Origin: Aestuariivita boseongensis
GTDB lineage: Bacteria > Pseudomonadota > Alphaproteobacteria > Rhodobacterales > Rhodobacteraceae
Direction: 5' to 3'
Assembly: GCF_001262635.1 (NCBI RefSeq)
Contig: NZ_JXYH01000004.1
Location: forward strand, 1-64,000
Length of the DNA: 64,000 nt
The notes beneath the pieces are model-generated. The model had not been told where the DNA came from. It did not search any database and worked only from the letters and a program-made list of their open reading frames with translations. Within the stretch, counting starts at the first letter, position 1. Every line of letters starts with the position of its first letter. Shown here piece by piece: positions 6,320 to 16,285 of the stretch. Position numbers and translations under genes: made by a program.

Positions 6320-7801
6320 ATGGGCAGACCGGCACAGACACTCAGCCAGTTGGCGCTCACCGCCCAGGGCGGACGCGATCCTGAAATCACGGGCCTTGCC
6401 GTCGACAGCCGACAGGTCAAGGACGGCTTCCTGTTCGCAGCCTTGCCCGGCTCGCGCGTGCATGGGGGCGAATTCATCCAATACGCCCTGCGAATGGGGG
6501 CCGCCGCCATCCTGACCGACAGCGAAGGGGCGCGGATTGCGGCGTCTGAACTCGCGGCCTCCAACGCGGCCCTGATCGTGTCCGAAGACCCGCGTGAGAC
6601 GCTGGCCTTCACCGCCGCCATCTGGTTCGGCGCGCAGCCCGGCACCATGGTCGCGGTCACCGGAACGAACGGCAAAACCTCGGTCGCCACCTTCGTGCGC
6701 CAGATCTGGACGGAACTGGGCCACAACGCCGTCAATGTGGGCACCACCGGCGTCGAAGGTGCGTGGACGGCCCCCTTGGCCCATACCACGCCGGAACCCA
6801 TCACGTTGCACCGCACCCTGGCCGAAGCCGTGGAACACGGCATCACCCACGCCGCGATGGAGGCCTCGTCCCACGGCCTTGACCAACGCCGCCTCGATGC
6901 GGTGCAGATCAAGGCTGCCGCGTTTTCGAACCTCAGCCAGGACCACCTCGATTACCACGCGAATTTCGACGAATACTTCGCCGCCAAGGCTGGTCTTTTC
7001 CGCCGCGTCCTGCCCGAAGACGGCACCGCTGTGATCAATCTCGAAGATCCCAAAGGCGTGGAAATGCGCGCCATCGCCGCCGCCCGCGGACAAGAGATCC
7101 TGACCGTAGGACGAGGCATGGGCGATCTGAACCTGCTGGGCCAGCGTTTTGACGCAACGGGCCAGGACCTGCGCTTTGCCTTCCGGGGCAATCCGCAGAT
7201 GGTGCGGCTGAACCTGATCGGCGGCTTTCAGGCGGAAAACATCCTGCTGGCCTGCGGTCTGGTGATCGCAGCCGGGGAGGAGCCTGACCGCGTGTTCGAA
7301 ACCCTCCCGCACCTGACCACCGTGCGCGGCCGCATGCAGCTTGCCGCCACCCGTGCAAACGGGGCGGCTGTCTATGTCGATTACGCCCATACGCCCGATG
7401 CCATCGCCACGGCGCTGAAAGCCCTGCGCCCGCATGTGATCGGTCGGCTGATCGCGATTGTCGGGGCAGGGGGAGACCGCGACACGACCAAACGTCCGCT
7501 GATGGGACAAGCCGCCCATGAAAACGCCGACATCGTCTTTGTTACCGACGACAACCCGCGCAGCGAAGACCCCGCCGGCATTCGCGCCGCCGTCATGGCC
7601 GGTGCGCCAGATGCCATCGAAGTGGGCGACCGGGCTGAGGCGATCTTGCGCGGCGTCGATGCCCTGCAACCGGGCGACGCGCTGCTGATTGCGGGCAAGG
7701 GGCACGAGACGGGCCAGATTGTCGGTGACGACATCCTGCCCTTCGATGACGTGGAACAGGCCTCGGTCGCCGTGGCCGCACTGGACGGGGGGATCGCATG
7801 A
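6320..7801 (+). CDS. murE: UDP-MurNAc-L-Ala-D-Glu:meso-diaminopimelate ligase MurE
   Basis: A cytosolic Mur ligase of 493 residues that adds the third stem-peptide residue. The ATP-binding GTNGKTS is near residue 115, and the central-domain HTTPEP near residue 155 contacts the UDP substrate. DNPRSEDP near residue 411 is the diagnostic meso-diaminopimelate recognition motif (DNPR), so the peptide is DAP-type as expected for a Gram-negative. Its stop overlaps the murF ATG (ATGA). Confidence 0.96.
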   Translation: MGRPAQTLSQLALTAQGGRDPEITGLAVDSRQVKDGFLFAALPGSRVHGGEFIQYALRMGAAAILTDSEGARIAASELAASNAALIVSEDPRETLAFTAAIWFGAQPGTMVAVTGTNGKTSVATFVRQIWTELGHNAVNVGTTGVEGAWTAPLAHTTPEPITLHRTLAEAVEHGITHAAMEASSHGLDQRRLDAVQIKAAAFSNLSQDHLDYHANFDEYFAAKAGLFRRVLPEDGTAVINLEDPKGVEMRAIAAARGQEILTVGRGMGDLNLLGQRFDATGQDLRFAFRGNPQMVRLNLIGGFQAENILLACGLVIAAGEEPDRVFETLPHLTTVRGRMQLAATRANGAAVYVDYAHTPDAIATALKALRPHVIGRLIAIVGAGGDRDTTKRPLMGQAAHENADIVFVTDDNPRSEDPAGIRAAVMAGAPDAIEVGDRAEAILRGVDALQPGDALLIAGKGHETGQIVGDDILPFDDVEQASVAVAALDGGIA

Positions 7802-9225
7802 GCCTTTGGACCGCATCGGAAGCCGCCGCTGCCACAGGTGGCCGCGCCACGGGCAATTGGGAGGTCACAGGCATCTCCATCGACACCCGCACGATCGAAC
7901 CGGGCGATCTGTTCGTGGCGCTTAAGGCTGCCCGCGACGGTCACGATTTCGTGGCGCAGGCGCTGGATAAAGGGGCAGGCGCGGCCATGGTCTCGCGCAT
8001 TCCGGACGGTGTGGACCCCGATGCCCCCCTCCTGATCGTCGATGATGTGCAAACCGCGCTCGAAGCACTGGGCCGCGCCGCGCGCGCGCGCACATCTGCG
8101 CAGGTCGTGGCAATCACCGGATCGGTCGGCAAGACCTCCACCAAGGAAATGATCGCCAGGATGCTGGGCGATCAGGGCAAGACCCATGCCTCGGTCGCGT
8201 CCTACAACAACCACTGGGGTGTGCCGCTGACGCTGGCGCGCATGCCCCGCGACACCGAATACGCGGTGATCGAGATCGGCATGAACCACCCCGGCGAAAT
8301 CGCCCCGCTGGCGAAAATGGCCCAACCCCATGTGGCGATGATCACCACCGTGGGCAAAGCCCATCTGGAAAACTTCCCCAATGAAGAAGGGATCGCCATC
8401 GAAAAGGCGTCGATCCTCGACGGGCTTCTCCCCGGCGGCGCGGCGGTTCTGAATGCCGATATCCCCTTCTCCGGCCTCCTGCACAGAAAAGCGCAGGACG
8501 TGGGTGCGCAGACCATCGGCTTTGGCAGGCAGGCGGCGGAGTTCACACTGACCGACGTGAAGGTGCAGGGAGAGGTCACCGTGATCAAAGCCATGGCAGG
8601 CGACGATCCACTCCTTTTCAAACTCAACACGCCGGGCACCCATTTCGCCATGAACGCGCTGGGCGCTTTGGCCTGTGTGGACGCCCTCAACGCCGACATG
8701 GCGCTTGCCGCCCAATCCTTGGGCCGGTGGAGCCCCTATAAGGGCCGGGGCGTGCGCGAGGTGATCCAGCTGGACGCGGCAGACGAAAACCTCGCCCTCA
8801 CGCTGATCGACGACAGCTATAACGCCAACCCCGACAGCATGCGCGCCGCTTTGGACGTGCTGGCCGCCTCCACCCCGCGCGACAAGACCGGCCGGGTCAG
8901 CAAGGGCCGCCGCATCGCCATTCTGGGCGATATGAAGGAACTGGGTGCGGCCGAACGCGATATGCATGCAGCCCTTGCCGGACTTCCCTCAATGGCGGCG
9001 ATCGACAAGCTACACACCGTGGGCCCCTTGATGAACGCGCTCCACGCCGCGCTACCTGAAGACAAACGCGGCCTGCATTGCGACACCGCCGCCGAGATGG
9101 CCGAAAAGATCCGCGCCCGGCTCGACAGTGGCGATGTTGTGCTGGTCAAGGCCTCTCTCTCCACCGGATTGGGCGTTGTCGTTGACGCGATCCGCAAAAT
9201 GGGCCAAAGCCCCTCGTCAACATGA
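7798..9225 (+). CDS. murF: UDP-MurNAc-tripeptide:D-alanyl-D-alanine ligase MurF
   Basis: A Mur ligase of 475 residues that attaches D-Ala-D-Ala to complete the UDP-MurNAc-pentapeptide. The N-terminal domain carries GISIDTRTIEPGDLFVAL (residues 24-41), the ATP loop ITGSVGKTSTKEM is near residue 104, and IDDSYNANPDSM near residue 337 is the family's C-terminal nucleotide/substrate motif. It overlaps murE and is 36 bases upstream of mraY, in the same operon. Confidence 0.95.
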   Translation: MSLWTASEAAAATGGRATGNWEVTGISIDTRTIEPGDLFVALKAARDGHDFVAQALDKGAGAAMVSRIPDGVDPDAPLLIVDDVQTALEALGRAARARTSAQVVAITGSVGKTSTKEMIARMLGDQGKTHASVASYNNHWGVPLTLARMPRDTEYAVIEIGMNHPGEIAPLAKMAQPHVAMITTVGKAHLENFPNEEGIAIEKASILDGLLPGGAAVLNADIPFSGLLHRKAQDVGAQTIGFGRQAAEFTLTDVKVQGEVTVIKAMAGDDPLLFKLNTPGTHFAMNALGALACVDALNADMALAAQSLGRWSPYKGRGVREVIQLDAADENLALTLIDDSYNANPDSMRAALDVLAASTPRDKTGRVSKGRRIAILGDMKELGAAERDMHAALAGLPSMAAIDKLHTVGPLMNALHAALPEDKRGLHCDTAAEMAEKIRARLDSGDVVLVKASLSTGLGVVVDAIRKMGQSPSST

Positions 9226-9261
9226 CGCCATACACAAGATACTGAGTCAGGACCCCGTTAT

Positions 9262-10383
9262 ATGCTCTATTGGTTGACCGCGCTGTCTGACGGAGGGGAT
9301 GTTTTCAACCTCTTCCGCTATATCACCTTCCGCGCGGGCGGGGCCTTCATGACGGCGCTGATCTTCGGCTTTCTCTTCGGCCGTCCCCTGATCAACGTGC
9401 TGCGCAAACGGCAAGGCAAGGGACAGCCCATCCGCGATGACGGCCCCGAAAGCCATTTCGCCAAGGCCGGCACGCCCACCATGGGCGGCCTTCTGATCGT
9501 GGGCGCGCTTGTCACCTCGACACTGCTCTGGGCCAGATGGGATAACCCCTTTGTCTGGCTTGTTCTTTTCGTCACGCTCAGCTTTGGCCTGATCGGCTTT
9601 CTGGACGATTACGCCAAAGTCTCCAAAGGCAATCACAAGGGCGTTCCGGGCCGCGTGCGCCTTCTGGCGGGCTTTGCGATTGCAGGCATTGCCACCTATT
9701 GGGCGATGTATGCGCACGGCATCAACGACGCCGATCTGCTCGCGCGGGTCGAGGATTACGACGCCCTGTCAGGTCGCCTTGCGCTGCCTGTCTTCAAGGA
9801 CGTGCTGATCAATCTGGGCTGGTTCTTCATCCCCTTCGGCATGATCGTGATCGTGGGATCGGCCAACGCGGTGAACCTCACCGATGGCCTTGATGGCCTC
9901 GCCATCATGCCCGTGATGATCGCCGCCGGCACCCTTGGCATCATCGCCTATGCCGTGGGCCGGGTCGATTTTACCGAATATCTCGACGTGCACTACGTCC
10001 CCGGCACGGGCGAAATCCTGATCTTCTGCGCCGGCCTCTTCGGCGGGGGCCTGGGCTTTTTGTGGTACAACGCCCCGCCCGCAGCCGTCTTTATGGGCGA
10101 CACCGGATCGCTGGCCCTTGGCGGGGCGCTGGGCGCCATCGCGGTCTCAACCAAGCACGAGCTGGTCCTGGCCATCGTCGGCGGCCTTTTCGTGGTCGAG
10201 GCGCTGTCGGTCATCATCCAGGTCGCCTATTTCAAAGCCACCGGCAAACGCGTCTTCCTGATGGCCCCGATCCACCACCATTACGAGAAAAAAGGCTGGG
10301 CCGAACCCCAGATCGTGATCCGCTTCTGGATCATCTCGCTCATTCTGGCGATGATCGGATTGGCCACGCTGAAGGTGAGGTAA
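9262..10383 (+). CDS. mraY: phospho-MurNAc-pentapeptide transferase MraY
   Basis: An integral membrane enzyme of 373 residues with about ten membrane segments; it transfers phospho-MurNAc-pentapeptide to undecaprenyl phosphate, forming lipid I. The Mg-binding FLDDYAKV is near residue 113, [10 protein letters not shown] near residue 205, and the HHHYEKKGW loop near residue 338; all are diagnostic. It is the last gene before a non-collinear insertion; murD is 1.9 kb downstream instead of adjacent. Confidence 0.96.
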   Translation: MLYWLTALSDGGDVFNLFRYITFRAGGAFMTALIFGFLFGRPLINVLRKRQGKGQPIRDDGPESHFAKAGTPTMGGLLIVGALVTSTLLWARWDNPFVWLVLFVTLSFGLIGFLDDYAKVSKGNHKGVPGRVRLLAGFAIAGIATYWAMYAHGINDADLLARVEDYDALSGRLALPVFKDVLINLGWFFIPFGMIVIVGSANAVNLTDGLDGLAIMPVMIAAGTLGIIAYAVGRVDFTEYLDVHYVPGTGEILIFCAGLFGGGLGFLWYNAPPAAVFMGDTGSLALGGALGAIAVSTKHELVLAIVGGLFVVEALSVIIQVAYFKATGKRVFLMAPIHHHYEKKGWAEPQIVIRFWIISLILAMIGLATLKVR

Positions 10384-10492
10384 CGGGACAAAGCGCCAAA
10401 TCGCTGCGGTTGAACCAACGGCGGCTTTCAGAATACACCTTGCCAAAATCGGCCGTCATCGCCGGAGGCAATAACGTGTGGGTTTTGACAGA
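10384..10492. other. mraY downstream spacer
   Basis: About 110 bases between mraY and a convergent small ORF. I see no strong hairpin-plus-T terminator here. Nothing else can be identified. Confidence 0.4.
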
Positions 10493-10744
10493 TTAGCGAC
10501 TTTCTAGCCAACCGAGATCAGCGCGCGCGCCACGTTCACAGTCTTCGAGACTGGCATAGTAGCCTGACATTTCTGGACAAGACCAATAGCCTCCATCGGG
10601 GTGGAAAAGTAGCTCATCCTCGCTGACCTTTGTCCAAACATTTTCGTAGTAACGGAAGAACTTGCGGTCGGGGCTCACGCGTATCTCGACGTTGCGTGTC
10701 CCGTCCTTGCTTTCAATCTTCTTTTCTACGACCCAGATTTGCAT
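10493..10744 (-). CDS. hypothetical 83-residue protein
   Basis: An antisense small ORF inside the mraY-murD interval, starting at the ATG at 10744 with a weak ribosome-binding site. The predicted protein is acidic/aromatic-rich, soluble, with a plausible tryptophan/tyrosine-rich core (YYENVW, GGYWSC) and no membrane segment. I recognise no family. Its DNA is clearly less GC-rich than the mur genes on each side, which fits recent acquisition. It reads like a real protein but could be non-coding. Confidence 0.45.
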   Translation of the reverse strand: MQIWVVEKKIESKDGTRNVEIRVSPDRKFFRYYENVWTKVSEDELLFHPDGGYWSCPEMSGYYASLEDCERGARADLGWLESR

Positions 10745-11168
10745 GTCGCCAGTCTAGCAGACCTGCTCCTTAAGCGCCCTAGAAAATTTGAACAATGTGG
10801 TCTGCGGCACCAACCCTTGGAAAAACTCCATTTGATCTTTTTTTTCGTTTTTGACCACGTCCAAAGTAGCGGACGTTGGTGTATGACGCAGCATCCAGTA
10901 ATTTGGGCTCAAAGCCCTCATTCGCCCCTTCCATTCACCCAACTCACGCACCATCCACCCATTAACCGACCGCTGACCTTTCCCACCGCTCGCCGCATTA
11001 ACCACGATCCGGTGCACAAGACGGTGCACGGGTTGTGCACGCGTTGTGCACGCCCTGTGCACAGCGATTTTCCTTAAAACACAGGCGTTAACCCCACCGA
11101 ACGCAGCCCCGCGCTGTTCCCGCCGCCGCGCGTTGCGCCGTTCCCCACCGCGCGCTACATGTTTCCCC
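10745..11168. other. AT-richer non-coding interval upstream of the SDR gene
   Basis: About 420 bases without a credible gene; a 112-codon plus-strand frame here has no protein-like features. The interval is AT-richer than the surrounding cluster and holds the phased GTGCAC array described separately. Confidence 0.5.
11012..11062. repeat. five GTGCAC palindromes at 11-12 bp spacing
   Basis: GTGCAC begins at 11012, 11024, 11035, 11046 and 11057, so steps are 12, 11, 11 and 11 bases, close to one helical turn. Three of the units extend to TTGTGCACG or CTGTGCACA. It ends about 105 bases upstream of the SDR start, so a multimeric operator is possible. Confidence 0.6.
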
Positions 11169-11822
11169 ATGAAAACCGCTCTCATCACCGGTGCAAATCG
11201 CGGCATCGGCTATGCCATCGCCAAAGGCTTGCGCCCCGATCACCGCGTCATCATCGGCGCGCGCGATCCCAAGGCAGGCCGTCAGGCTGCGCAGGAACTT
11301 GATTGCGACTGGGTGCACCTGGATCTCGAAGATCCCGACACCTTCGGCCCGGCGCTGACCAAGGCAAATGGCATCGATGTGCTGGTCAACAATGCCGGAA
11401 TTCTTATCGAAACCTCGATGATGGAATACCCGCAAGACTTTGAAACCTCTATGCAAATCATGCTGCACGGCCCCTATCACCTGATCGGCGCCTGCCGGGC
11501 GCATATGGAAACGCGGGGCTGGGGCCGCATCGTCAATGTCTCCTCCGGCTGGGGCGCGTTTTCCGAAGGCATGGAGGGGCCGGGCGCCTATGGCGTCGCC
11601 AAAGCGGCGCTGAACGCGCTCACCTTCGCGTTGCCTCGCGATCTGCCGGACTGCATCAAGATCAACGCCATGTGCCCCGGCTGGGTCCATACCCGCATGG
11701 GCGGCGCCTCGGCCCCCCGCACGCCCGAGGAAGGCGCCGACACTGCCCTCTGGCTCGCGCGCCTGCCCGATGACGGCCCCACCGGCGGCTTCTTCCGCGA
11801 CCGGAGCCCGATCCCATGGTAA
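11169..11822 (+). CDS. short-chain dehydrogenase/reductase
   Basis: A 217-residue NAD(P)-dependent oxidoreductase of the classical SDR family. The cofactor motif TGANRGIG is at residues 7-14, NNAG near residue 75, the catalytic serine in VNVSSGWG near residue 124, and YGVAK (catalytic Tyr and Lys) near residue 142. The basic residue in TGANRGIG leaves cofactor choice open. The true start is the ATG at 11169, since the conserved beta strand begins there; upstream in-frame codons are not conserved-looking. Substrate unknown. It overlaps the next gene by 7 bases and interrupts the usual mraY-murD linkage. Confidence 0.85.
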   Translation: MKTALITGANRGIGYAIAKGLRPDHRVIIGARDPKAGRQAAQELDCDWVHLDLEDPDTFGPALTKANGIDVLVNNAGILIETSMMEYPQDFETSMQIMLHGPYHLIGACRAHMETRGWGRIVNVSSGWGAFSEGMEGPGAYGVAKAALNALTFALPRDLPDCIKINAMCPGWVHTRMGGASAPRTPEEGADTALWLARLPDDGPTGGFFRDRSPIPW

Positions 11823-12223
11823 CCCCCGTCAAGGACACCCGAGCCATGATCCAGGCCATGGCCCCGACGCGCGCCAACGGCCGGTTCATCTTCTGCACAA
11901 CTGCCGATCAGGAGCAGGCCAAGCGTTTGATTTCAAAGGCTTTGGCCAGCTTTCAGGAAGGCGAGGGGATGTCTCTGATCCTCCCCCTCGATCTGGCGAA
12001 AACCGAAGGCTTCGACACCACACTGCCCATGGTGCAGATCACGCTGCAGGTCCATTCCGCGCTGGACGGTGTGGGCCTGACTACCGCCGTCGCGACCGCG
12101 CTCGCGGATCACGGCATCCCTTGCAACATGGTGGCAGGCTATCACCACGACCACGCCTTTGTGCCAGAGGATATGGCGGATGAGGCGCTGGCCATCCTCA
12201 CGGCGCGCGCGGCCGCATCTTGA
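11816..12223 (+). CDS. ACT-domain protein (COG3602-like)
   Basis: A 135-residue protein overlapping the SDR gene by 7 bases. The C-terminal half holds an ACT-type regulatory fold: [20 protein letters not shown] near residues 79-98, and the conserved [12 protein letters not shown] near residues 108-119, typical of the small stand-alone ACT proteins that are thought to sense amino acids. No enzyme domain is present. It may sense a ligand for its neighbour, but that is inference. Confidence 0.75.
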   Translation: MVTPVKDTRAMIQAMAPTRANGRFIFCTTADQEQAKRLISKALASFQEGEGMSLILPLDLAKTEGFDTTLPMVQITLQVHSALDGVGLTTAVATALADHGIPCNMVAGYHHDHAFVPEDMADEALAILTARAAAS

Positions 12224-12275
12224 ACCCGGCAGCCGCCCAAGCCACTGTCAGGCCAAGGAAAAGGCGAGGTGGCAG

Positions 12276-13685
12276 ATGATTCCCGTCCAAGGATTTCAGG
12301 ATCAACAGGTGGCCGTTCTGGGCCTGGGCCGCTCTGGTCTGACCGCCGCCCGCGCTTTGACCGCAGGGGGCGCCAAACCCTTGGTCTGGGACGATAATCC
12401 AGCCGCGCGCGAGGCGGCCGAGGCCGAAGGCTTCACCGTCACCGACCTGCGCAAACAAGGCGCTTTCGACGGCGTCGCGACGCTCATCACCTCGCCCGGC
12501 ATCCCCCATCTCTATCCCACGCCAAACCCGGTGATCGCCGCCGCTCTGGACGCGGGCGTGCCCGTCGACAACGACATCGGCCTGTTCTTCCGATCGCTGG
12601 CCACAAATGACTGGAATCGCTTCGACACCCCGCCGCGCGTGGTCGCGATCACCGGATCGAATGGCAAATCAACGACCTCGGCGCTTTTACACCATATCCT
12701 TGAAAACGCAGGAAAAACGGCCCAACTGGCAGGCAATATCGGCCGCGGCGTGCTGGATCTGGACCCGCCCGGCGACGGCGATGTGATCGTGCTGGAGCTT
12801 TCCAGCTACCAGACCGAACTGGCCCGTGCATTGACGCCAGACGTGGCGGTCTTCACCAATCTCTCCCCTGACCATTTGGACCGTCACGCAGGCATGGGCG
12901 GATATTTCGCCGCCAAGCGCCGCCTCTTCTCCGAAGGCGGTCCCGACCGCGCCGTGATCGGCGTGGACGAAGACGAAGGGCGGTTCCTTGCCGGCCAACT
13001 CTCCGAAGGCCCGGGCGATGATCGGGTGATCCGCATCTCGTCCGCGCGAAAGCTTTCGGGGCCAGGCTGGTCGGTCTTTGCGCGCAAAGGCTTCCTCGTT
13101 GAACAGCGCAAAGCCCGCCAGGTCGCGTCCATCGATCTGCGCGATATCGCAGGGCTTCCCGGGGTTCACAACCACCAGAACGCCTGCGCGGCCTACGCTG
13201 CTGCCCGCGCGCTTGGTCTGTCCCCCAAGGCGATCGAGGCCGGTCTGCGCAGTTTCGCGGGTTTGCCCCACCGCAGCCAACTCATCGCCGAAGCGGGCGG
13301 GGTGCGCTATGTCAACGACAGCAAAGCCACCAATATCGACAGCGCAATCAAGGCCTTGGCTGCTTTCCCGTCGATCCGCTGGATCTGCGGCGGGCTCGAA
13401 AAGGAAGGCGGGCTTCAGGCGCTGAACGCGGCCACTGGTTCGGTCAAAAAAGCCTATGTCATCGGTCGCGAAGCAGCCGGTTTCGCGCTTCAACTGGATG
13501 TGGAGGCGGAGGTCTGCACCACCATGGCAGAGGCCGTGCGCCAGGCGATGGCTGATGCGGAAGAAGGCGACACCGTCCTTCTGGCCCCAGCAGCGGCCAG
13601 CTTTGATCAATACAACAACTTCGAAGAGCGGGGCGAGGATTTCGCACGCGAAGTGCGCACCCGTCTGGACGCCCGCGAAGGGTAG
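12276..13685 (+). CDS. murD: UDP-MurNAc-L-alanine:D-glutamate ligase MurD
   Basis: A Mur ligase of 469 residues adding D-Glu to UDP-MurNAc-L-Ala. The N-terminal Rossmann motif [10 protein letters not shown] is at residues 11-20, the ATP loop [10 protein letters not shown] near residue 125, [10 protein letters not shown] near residue 200, and VNDSKATN near residue 346 is the family's substrate-binding motif. The ATG at 12276, with GGCGAGG ribosome-binding site, is preferred to an upstream frame running back into the ACT gene. Its 3' end faces an antisense gene and a bidirectional terminator, so it ends a transcription unit. Confidence 0.95.
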   Translation: MIPVQGFQDQQVAVLGLGRSGLTAARALTAGGAKPLVWDDNPAAREAAEAEGFTVTDLRKQGAFDGVATLITSPGIPHLYPTPNPVIAAALDAGVPVDNDIGLFFRSLATNDWNRFDTPPRVVAITGSNGKSTTSALLHHILENAGKTAQLAGNIGRGVLDLDPPGDGDVIVLELSSYQTELARALTPDVAVFTNLSPDHLDRHAGMGGYFAAKRRLFSEGGPDRAVIGVDEDEGRFLAGQLSEGPGDDRVIRISSARKLSGPGWSVFARKGFLVEQRKARQVASIDLRDIAGLPGVHNHQNACAAYAAARALGLSPKAIEAGLRSFAGLPHRSQLIAEAGGVRYVNDSKATNIDSAIKALAAFPSIRWICGGLEKEGGLQALNAATGSVKKAYVIGREAAGFALQLDVEAEVCTTMAEAVRQAMADAEEGDTVLLAPAAASFDQYNNFEERGEDFAREVRTRLDAREG

Positions 13686-13695
13686 AGCGGTCTCT

Positions 13696-13760
13696 GGGGT
13701 ATTTTTTAGCCAGAAAGAAGCCGCACAGCGCCCCTGCTTCTTTCTGGCGGAAAATACCCC
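13696..13760. terminator. bidirectional terminator between murD and the flavoprotein gene
   Basis: GGGGTATTTT (13696-13705) pairs with AAAATACCCC (13751-13760), and inside it CCAGAAAGAAGC (13710-13721) pairs with GCTTCTTTCTGG (13736-13747). The flanking A/T tracts suit termination on both strands for the convergent genes. Each arm is also a copy of a dispersed GTATTTT...GAAGAA element seen elsewhere in the window. Confidence 0.75.
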
Positions 13761-13800
13761 CGCCGGAGGCAACAAAATCAAAAGAATGCGCCGCAGGCGC

Positions 13801-14988
13801 TCAATTGGACTGCGCAACGTGAATGGCCTGGCCTGCGGCATGGCCCGAGGCCCAGGCCCATTGGAAGTTGTACCCCCCAAGCCAGCCCGTGACATCCATC
13901 GCCTCGCCAATGGCATAGAGGCCAGGGACGGTCTTGCATTCCATGGTAGAGGAGGAGAAGCCCTCCGTCGCGATGCCACCCAGCGTCACCTCCGCCGTAC
14001 GGTAGCCTTCGGAGCCCGAGGGCAAAAGCTGCCAGTCGGTCAGCGCCGCGCAAATCTTGGATAGGCGCGTATCGGACACATCAGCCAATCGCTTTTCCAG
14101 CTTCAGCGCAGGGGAAAGGTGGTCTACCAGCCGCGCGGGTAAATGCGCGGCAAGGGCCGTTTTCACCTGAACCCGTCCGGCGTTTTGGCGCTGGGTGCGT
14201 AGGGCGGCGAACAGATCAAGGCCCGGCGCGAGATTGATCGAAATCTCCTCCCCTTCGCGCCAATAGGACGACAACTGGAGGATAGCAGGCCCTGATAACC
14301 CCCTATGCGTAAAGAGCATTCCTTCCTCGAAGCCGGTACGTGCATTAGAGGCCCGCACCGGGACCGACACACCGGAAAGATCCGCAAATCGCTTGTCAGG
14401 AAAGGTCAGCGGCACGAGGGCGGGCCGTGTTTCGGTCACTGGCAATCCGAACTGTCGTGCCACGTCATAGGCAAAGCCCGTGGCCCCCATCTTCGGGATT
14501 GACTTGCCGCCCGAAGCCAGCACCAGCGCCCGAGCCCTCAGGCTGAGGCGGGCGCCCTCCCGCTCTACATCCAGCGCAAAATGACCGTCGCGGTGGGATA
14601 GGTCCCTGATGGATGTGTTCAGCCAAAGCTGTGCGCCCGCGCGCTCCATCTCCTCCACCAGCATGGCCACGATCTGGGTGGACTTGCCGTCGCAAAAGAG
14701 CTGCCCCAGCGTCTTTTCATGCCAGGCGATGCCATGGGCGTTCACCAGATCGATGAAATCCCACTGCGTATAGCGGGCGAGGGCCGATTTCGCGAAATGG
14801 GGGTTTTCCGACAGGAAGTTTTCGGGCCCTGCATAAAGGTTCGTGAAATTGCACCGCCCACCGCCCGAGATGCGGATCTTTTCACCCGGCGCTTTCGCAT
14901 GGTCGATCACCAGAACGCGCCCGCCCGCATGCGCCGCGCACATCATGCCGGCCGCACCTGCGCCAATGATGATCGTGTCGAATTCCAT
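13801..14988 (-). CDS. HI0933/BaiN-family NAD(P)/FAD-dependent oxidoreductase
   Basis: A 395-residue flavoprotein. The N-terminal IIIGAGAAGMMCA (residues 5-17) is the FAD-binding Rossmann motif; GEKIRISGGGRCNFTN near residue 38 is the family signature of HI0933-like proteins, and GKSIPKMGATG near residue 157 is also typical. A second FAD contact, YAIGEAMDVTGWLGGYN, is at the C-terminus. The ATG at 14988 is used because the FAD strand begins right after it. It is transcribed against the division cluster, separating murD from ftsW. Physiological substrate unknown. Confidence 0.88.
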   Translation of the reverse strand: MEFDTIIIGAGAAGMMCAAHAGGRVLVIDHAKAPGEKIRISGGGRCNFTNLYAGPENFLSENPHFAKSALARYTQWDFIDLVNAHGIAWHEKTLGQLFCDGKSTQIVAMLVEEMERAGAQLWLNTSIRDLSHRDGHFALDVEREGARLSLRARALVLASGGKSIPKMGATGFAYDVARQFGLPVTETRPALVPLTFPDKRFADLSGVSVPVRASNARTGFEEGMLFTHRGLSGPAILQLSSYWREGEEISINLAPGLDLFAALRTQRQNAGRVQVKTALAAHLPARLVDHLSPALKLEKRLADVSDTRLSKICAALTDWQLLPSGSEGYRTAEVTLGGIATEGFSSSTMECKTVPGLYAIGEAMDVTGWLGGYNFQWAWASGHAAGQAIHVAQSN

Positions 14989-15118
14989 GCCCCGCGAGGT
15001 GCCGCGAAATGACACCCATGGCAAGCGGATAAGGCTGGCACGAAGGCCGATTTCGCGCTAGACTAACAAGATGGACCCCATAAGGGGCGAGCAGAGGCAG
15101 ACAATCAGGCGGTGATCC

Positions 15119-16285
15119 ATGACGGAAATGGTCTATGGGGCGGTGCCCGCGCAAGGCGGGGAACCTATCCTTCCCAAATGGTGGCGAACCATTGATAAAT
15201 GGACGATTTCCTGCGTCCTGATCCTTTTCGCCATCGGGCTTCTTCTGGGCTTTGCCGCTTCTCCGCCTTTGGCCGAGCGCAATGGCCACGACCCTTTCCA
15301 TTATGTCGAACGGCAGGCCTTTTTCGGGGGGCTTGCGCTGATTGCGATGATCGTGACGTCGATGATGTCACCCACTCTGGTGCGGCGCCTGGCGGTGCTG
15401 GGTTTTCTGGTGGCCTTCGTGGGCCTTGCGCTTCTGCCTTTCTTTGGCACGGATTTCGGCAAGGGGGCGGTGCGCTGGTATAGCTTGGGCTTTGCCTCGG
15501 TCCAGCCTTCGGAATTTCTCAAACCCGGTTTCGTGGTGGTGGCCGCCTGGATGATGGCAGCGAGCCACCAGATCCATGGCCCCCCCGGCACGGCATGGAG
15601 CTTTGCGCTCTGTGTGGCGATTGTTCTGATGCTGGCGCTGCAGCCCGATTTCGGGCAGGCGTGTCTGGTGCTGTTCGGCTGGGGCGTGATGTATTTCGTG
15701 GCTGGCGCGCCGATGCTGCTTCTGGTGATCATGGCGGGGATGGTCGTGCTGGCAGGATCTTTCGCCTATGCCAATTCCGAACATTTCGCCCGCCGCATCG
15801 ACGGCTTCCTGAACCCCGAAATCGACCCGACCACCCAGCTTGGCTATGCCACGAACGCGATCCGCGAAGGCGGTCTTCTGGGCGTCGGAGTGGGCGAGGG
15901 GGAAGTGAAATGGTCGCTTCCCGATGCCCATACGGATTTCATCATCGCCGTCGCGGCCGAGGAATATGGCCTGATCCTGGTGCTGATCATCATTGGCCTT
16001 TACACGTCCATCGTGGTCCGGTCGCTTCTGCGGCTGATGCGGGAGCGTGACACCTTCGTGCGTCTGGCAGGCACGGGATTGGCCTGCATCTTTGCCGTCC
16101 AGGCGATGATCAACATGGGCGTTGCGGTGCGGCTCTTGCCCGCCAAGGGCATGACACTGCCTTTCGTCAGCTATGGCGGGTCCTCGCTGATTGCGGGGGG
16201 CATTGCCGTGGGCATGCTTCTGGCCTTTACCCGTACCCGGCCCCAGGGCCAGATCGGGGATATTCTGCGCGGAAGGGTGCGATGA
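15119..16285 (+). CDS. ftsW: septal peptidoglycan glycosyltransferase FtsW
   Basis: A SEDS-family polytopic membrane protein of 388 residues with about ten membrane helices that polymerises lipid II at the septum with FtsI. The SEDS signature is seen in [21 protein letters not shown] (trimmed here: [17 protein letters not shown]) near residues 259-276, followed by [13 protein letters not shown], and in the C-terminal [19 protein letters not shown]. It diverges from the flavoprotein gene, with 130 bases between the starts, so a promoter there must serve ftsW-murG-murC. It overlaps murG by 4 bases. Confidence 0.95.
   Translation: MTEMVYGAVPAQGGEPILPKWWRTIDKWTISCVLILFAIGLLLGFAASPPLAERNGHDPFHYVERQAFFGGLALIAMIVTSMMSPTLVRRLAVLGFLVAFVGLALLPFFGTDFGKGAVRWYSLGFASVQPSEFLKPGFVVVAAWMMAASHQIHGPPGTAWSFALCVAIVLMLALQPDFGQACLVLFGWGVMYFVAGAPMLLLVIMAGMVVLAGSFAYANSEHFARRIDGFLNPEIDPTTQLGYATNAIREGGLLGVGVGEGEVKWSLPDAHTDFIIAVAAEEYGLILVLIIIGLYTSIVVRSLLRLMRERDTFVRLAGTGLACIFAVQAMINMGVAVRLLPAKGMTLPFVSYGGSSLIAGGIAVGMLLAFTRTRPQGQIGDILRGRVR

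Noticed and set aside
10739-11077. 112-codon plus-strand ORF upstream of the SDR gene
   Set aside because: No family resemblance, poor composition, and it overlaps the phased GTGCAC array.
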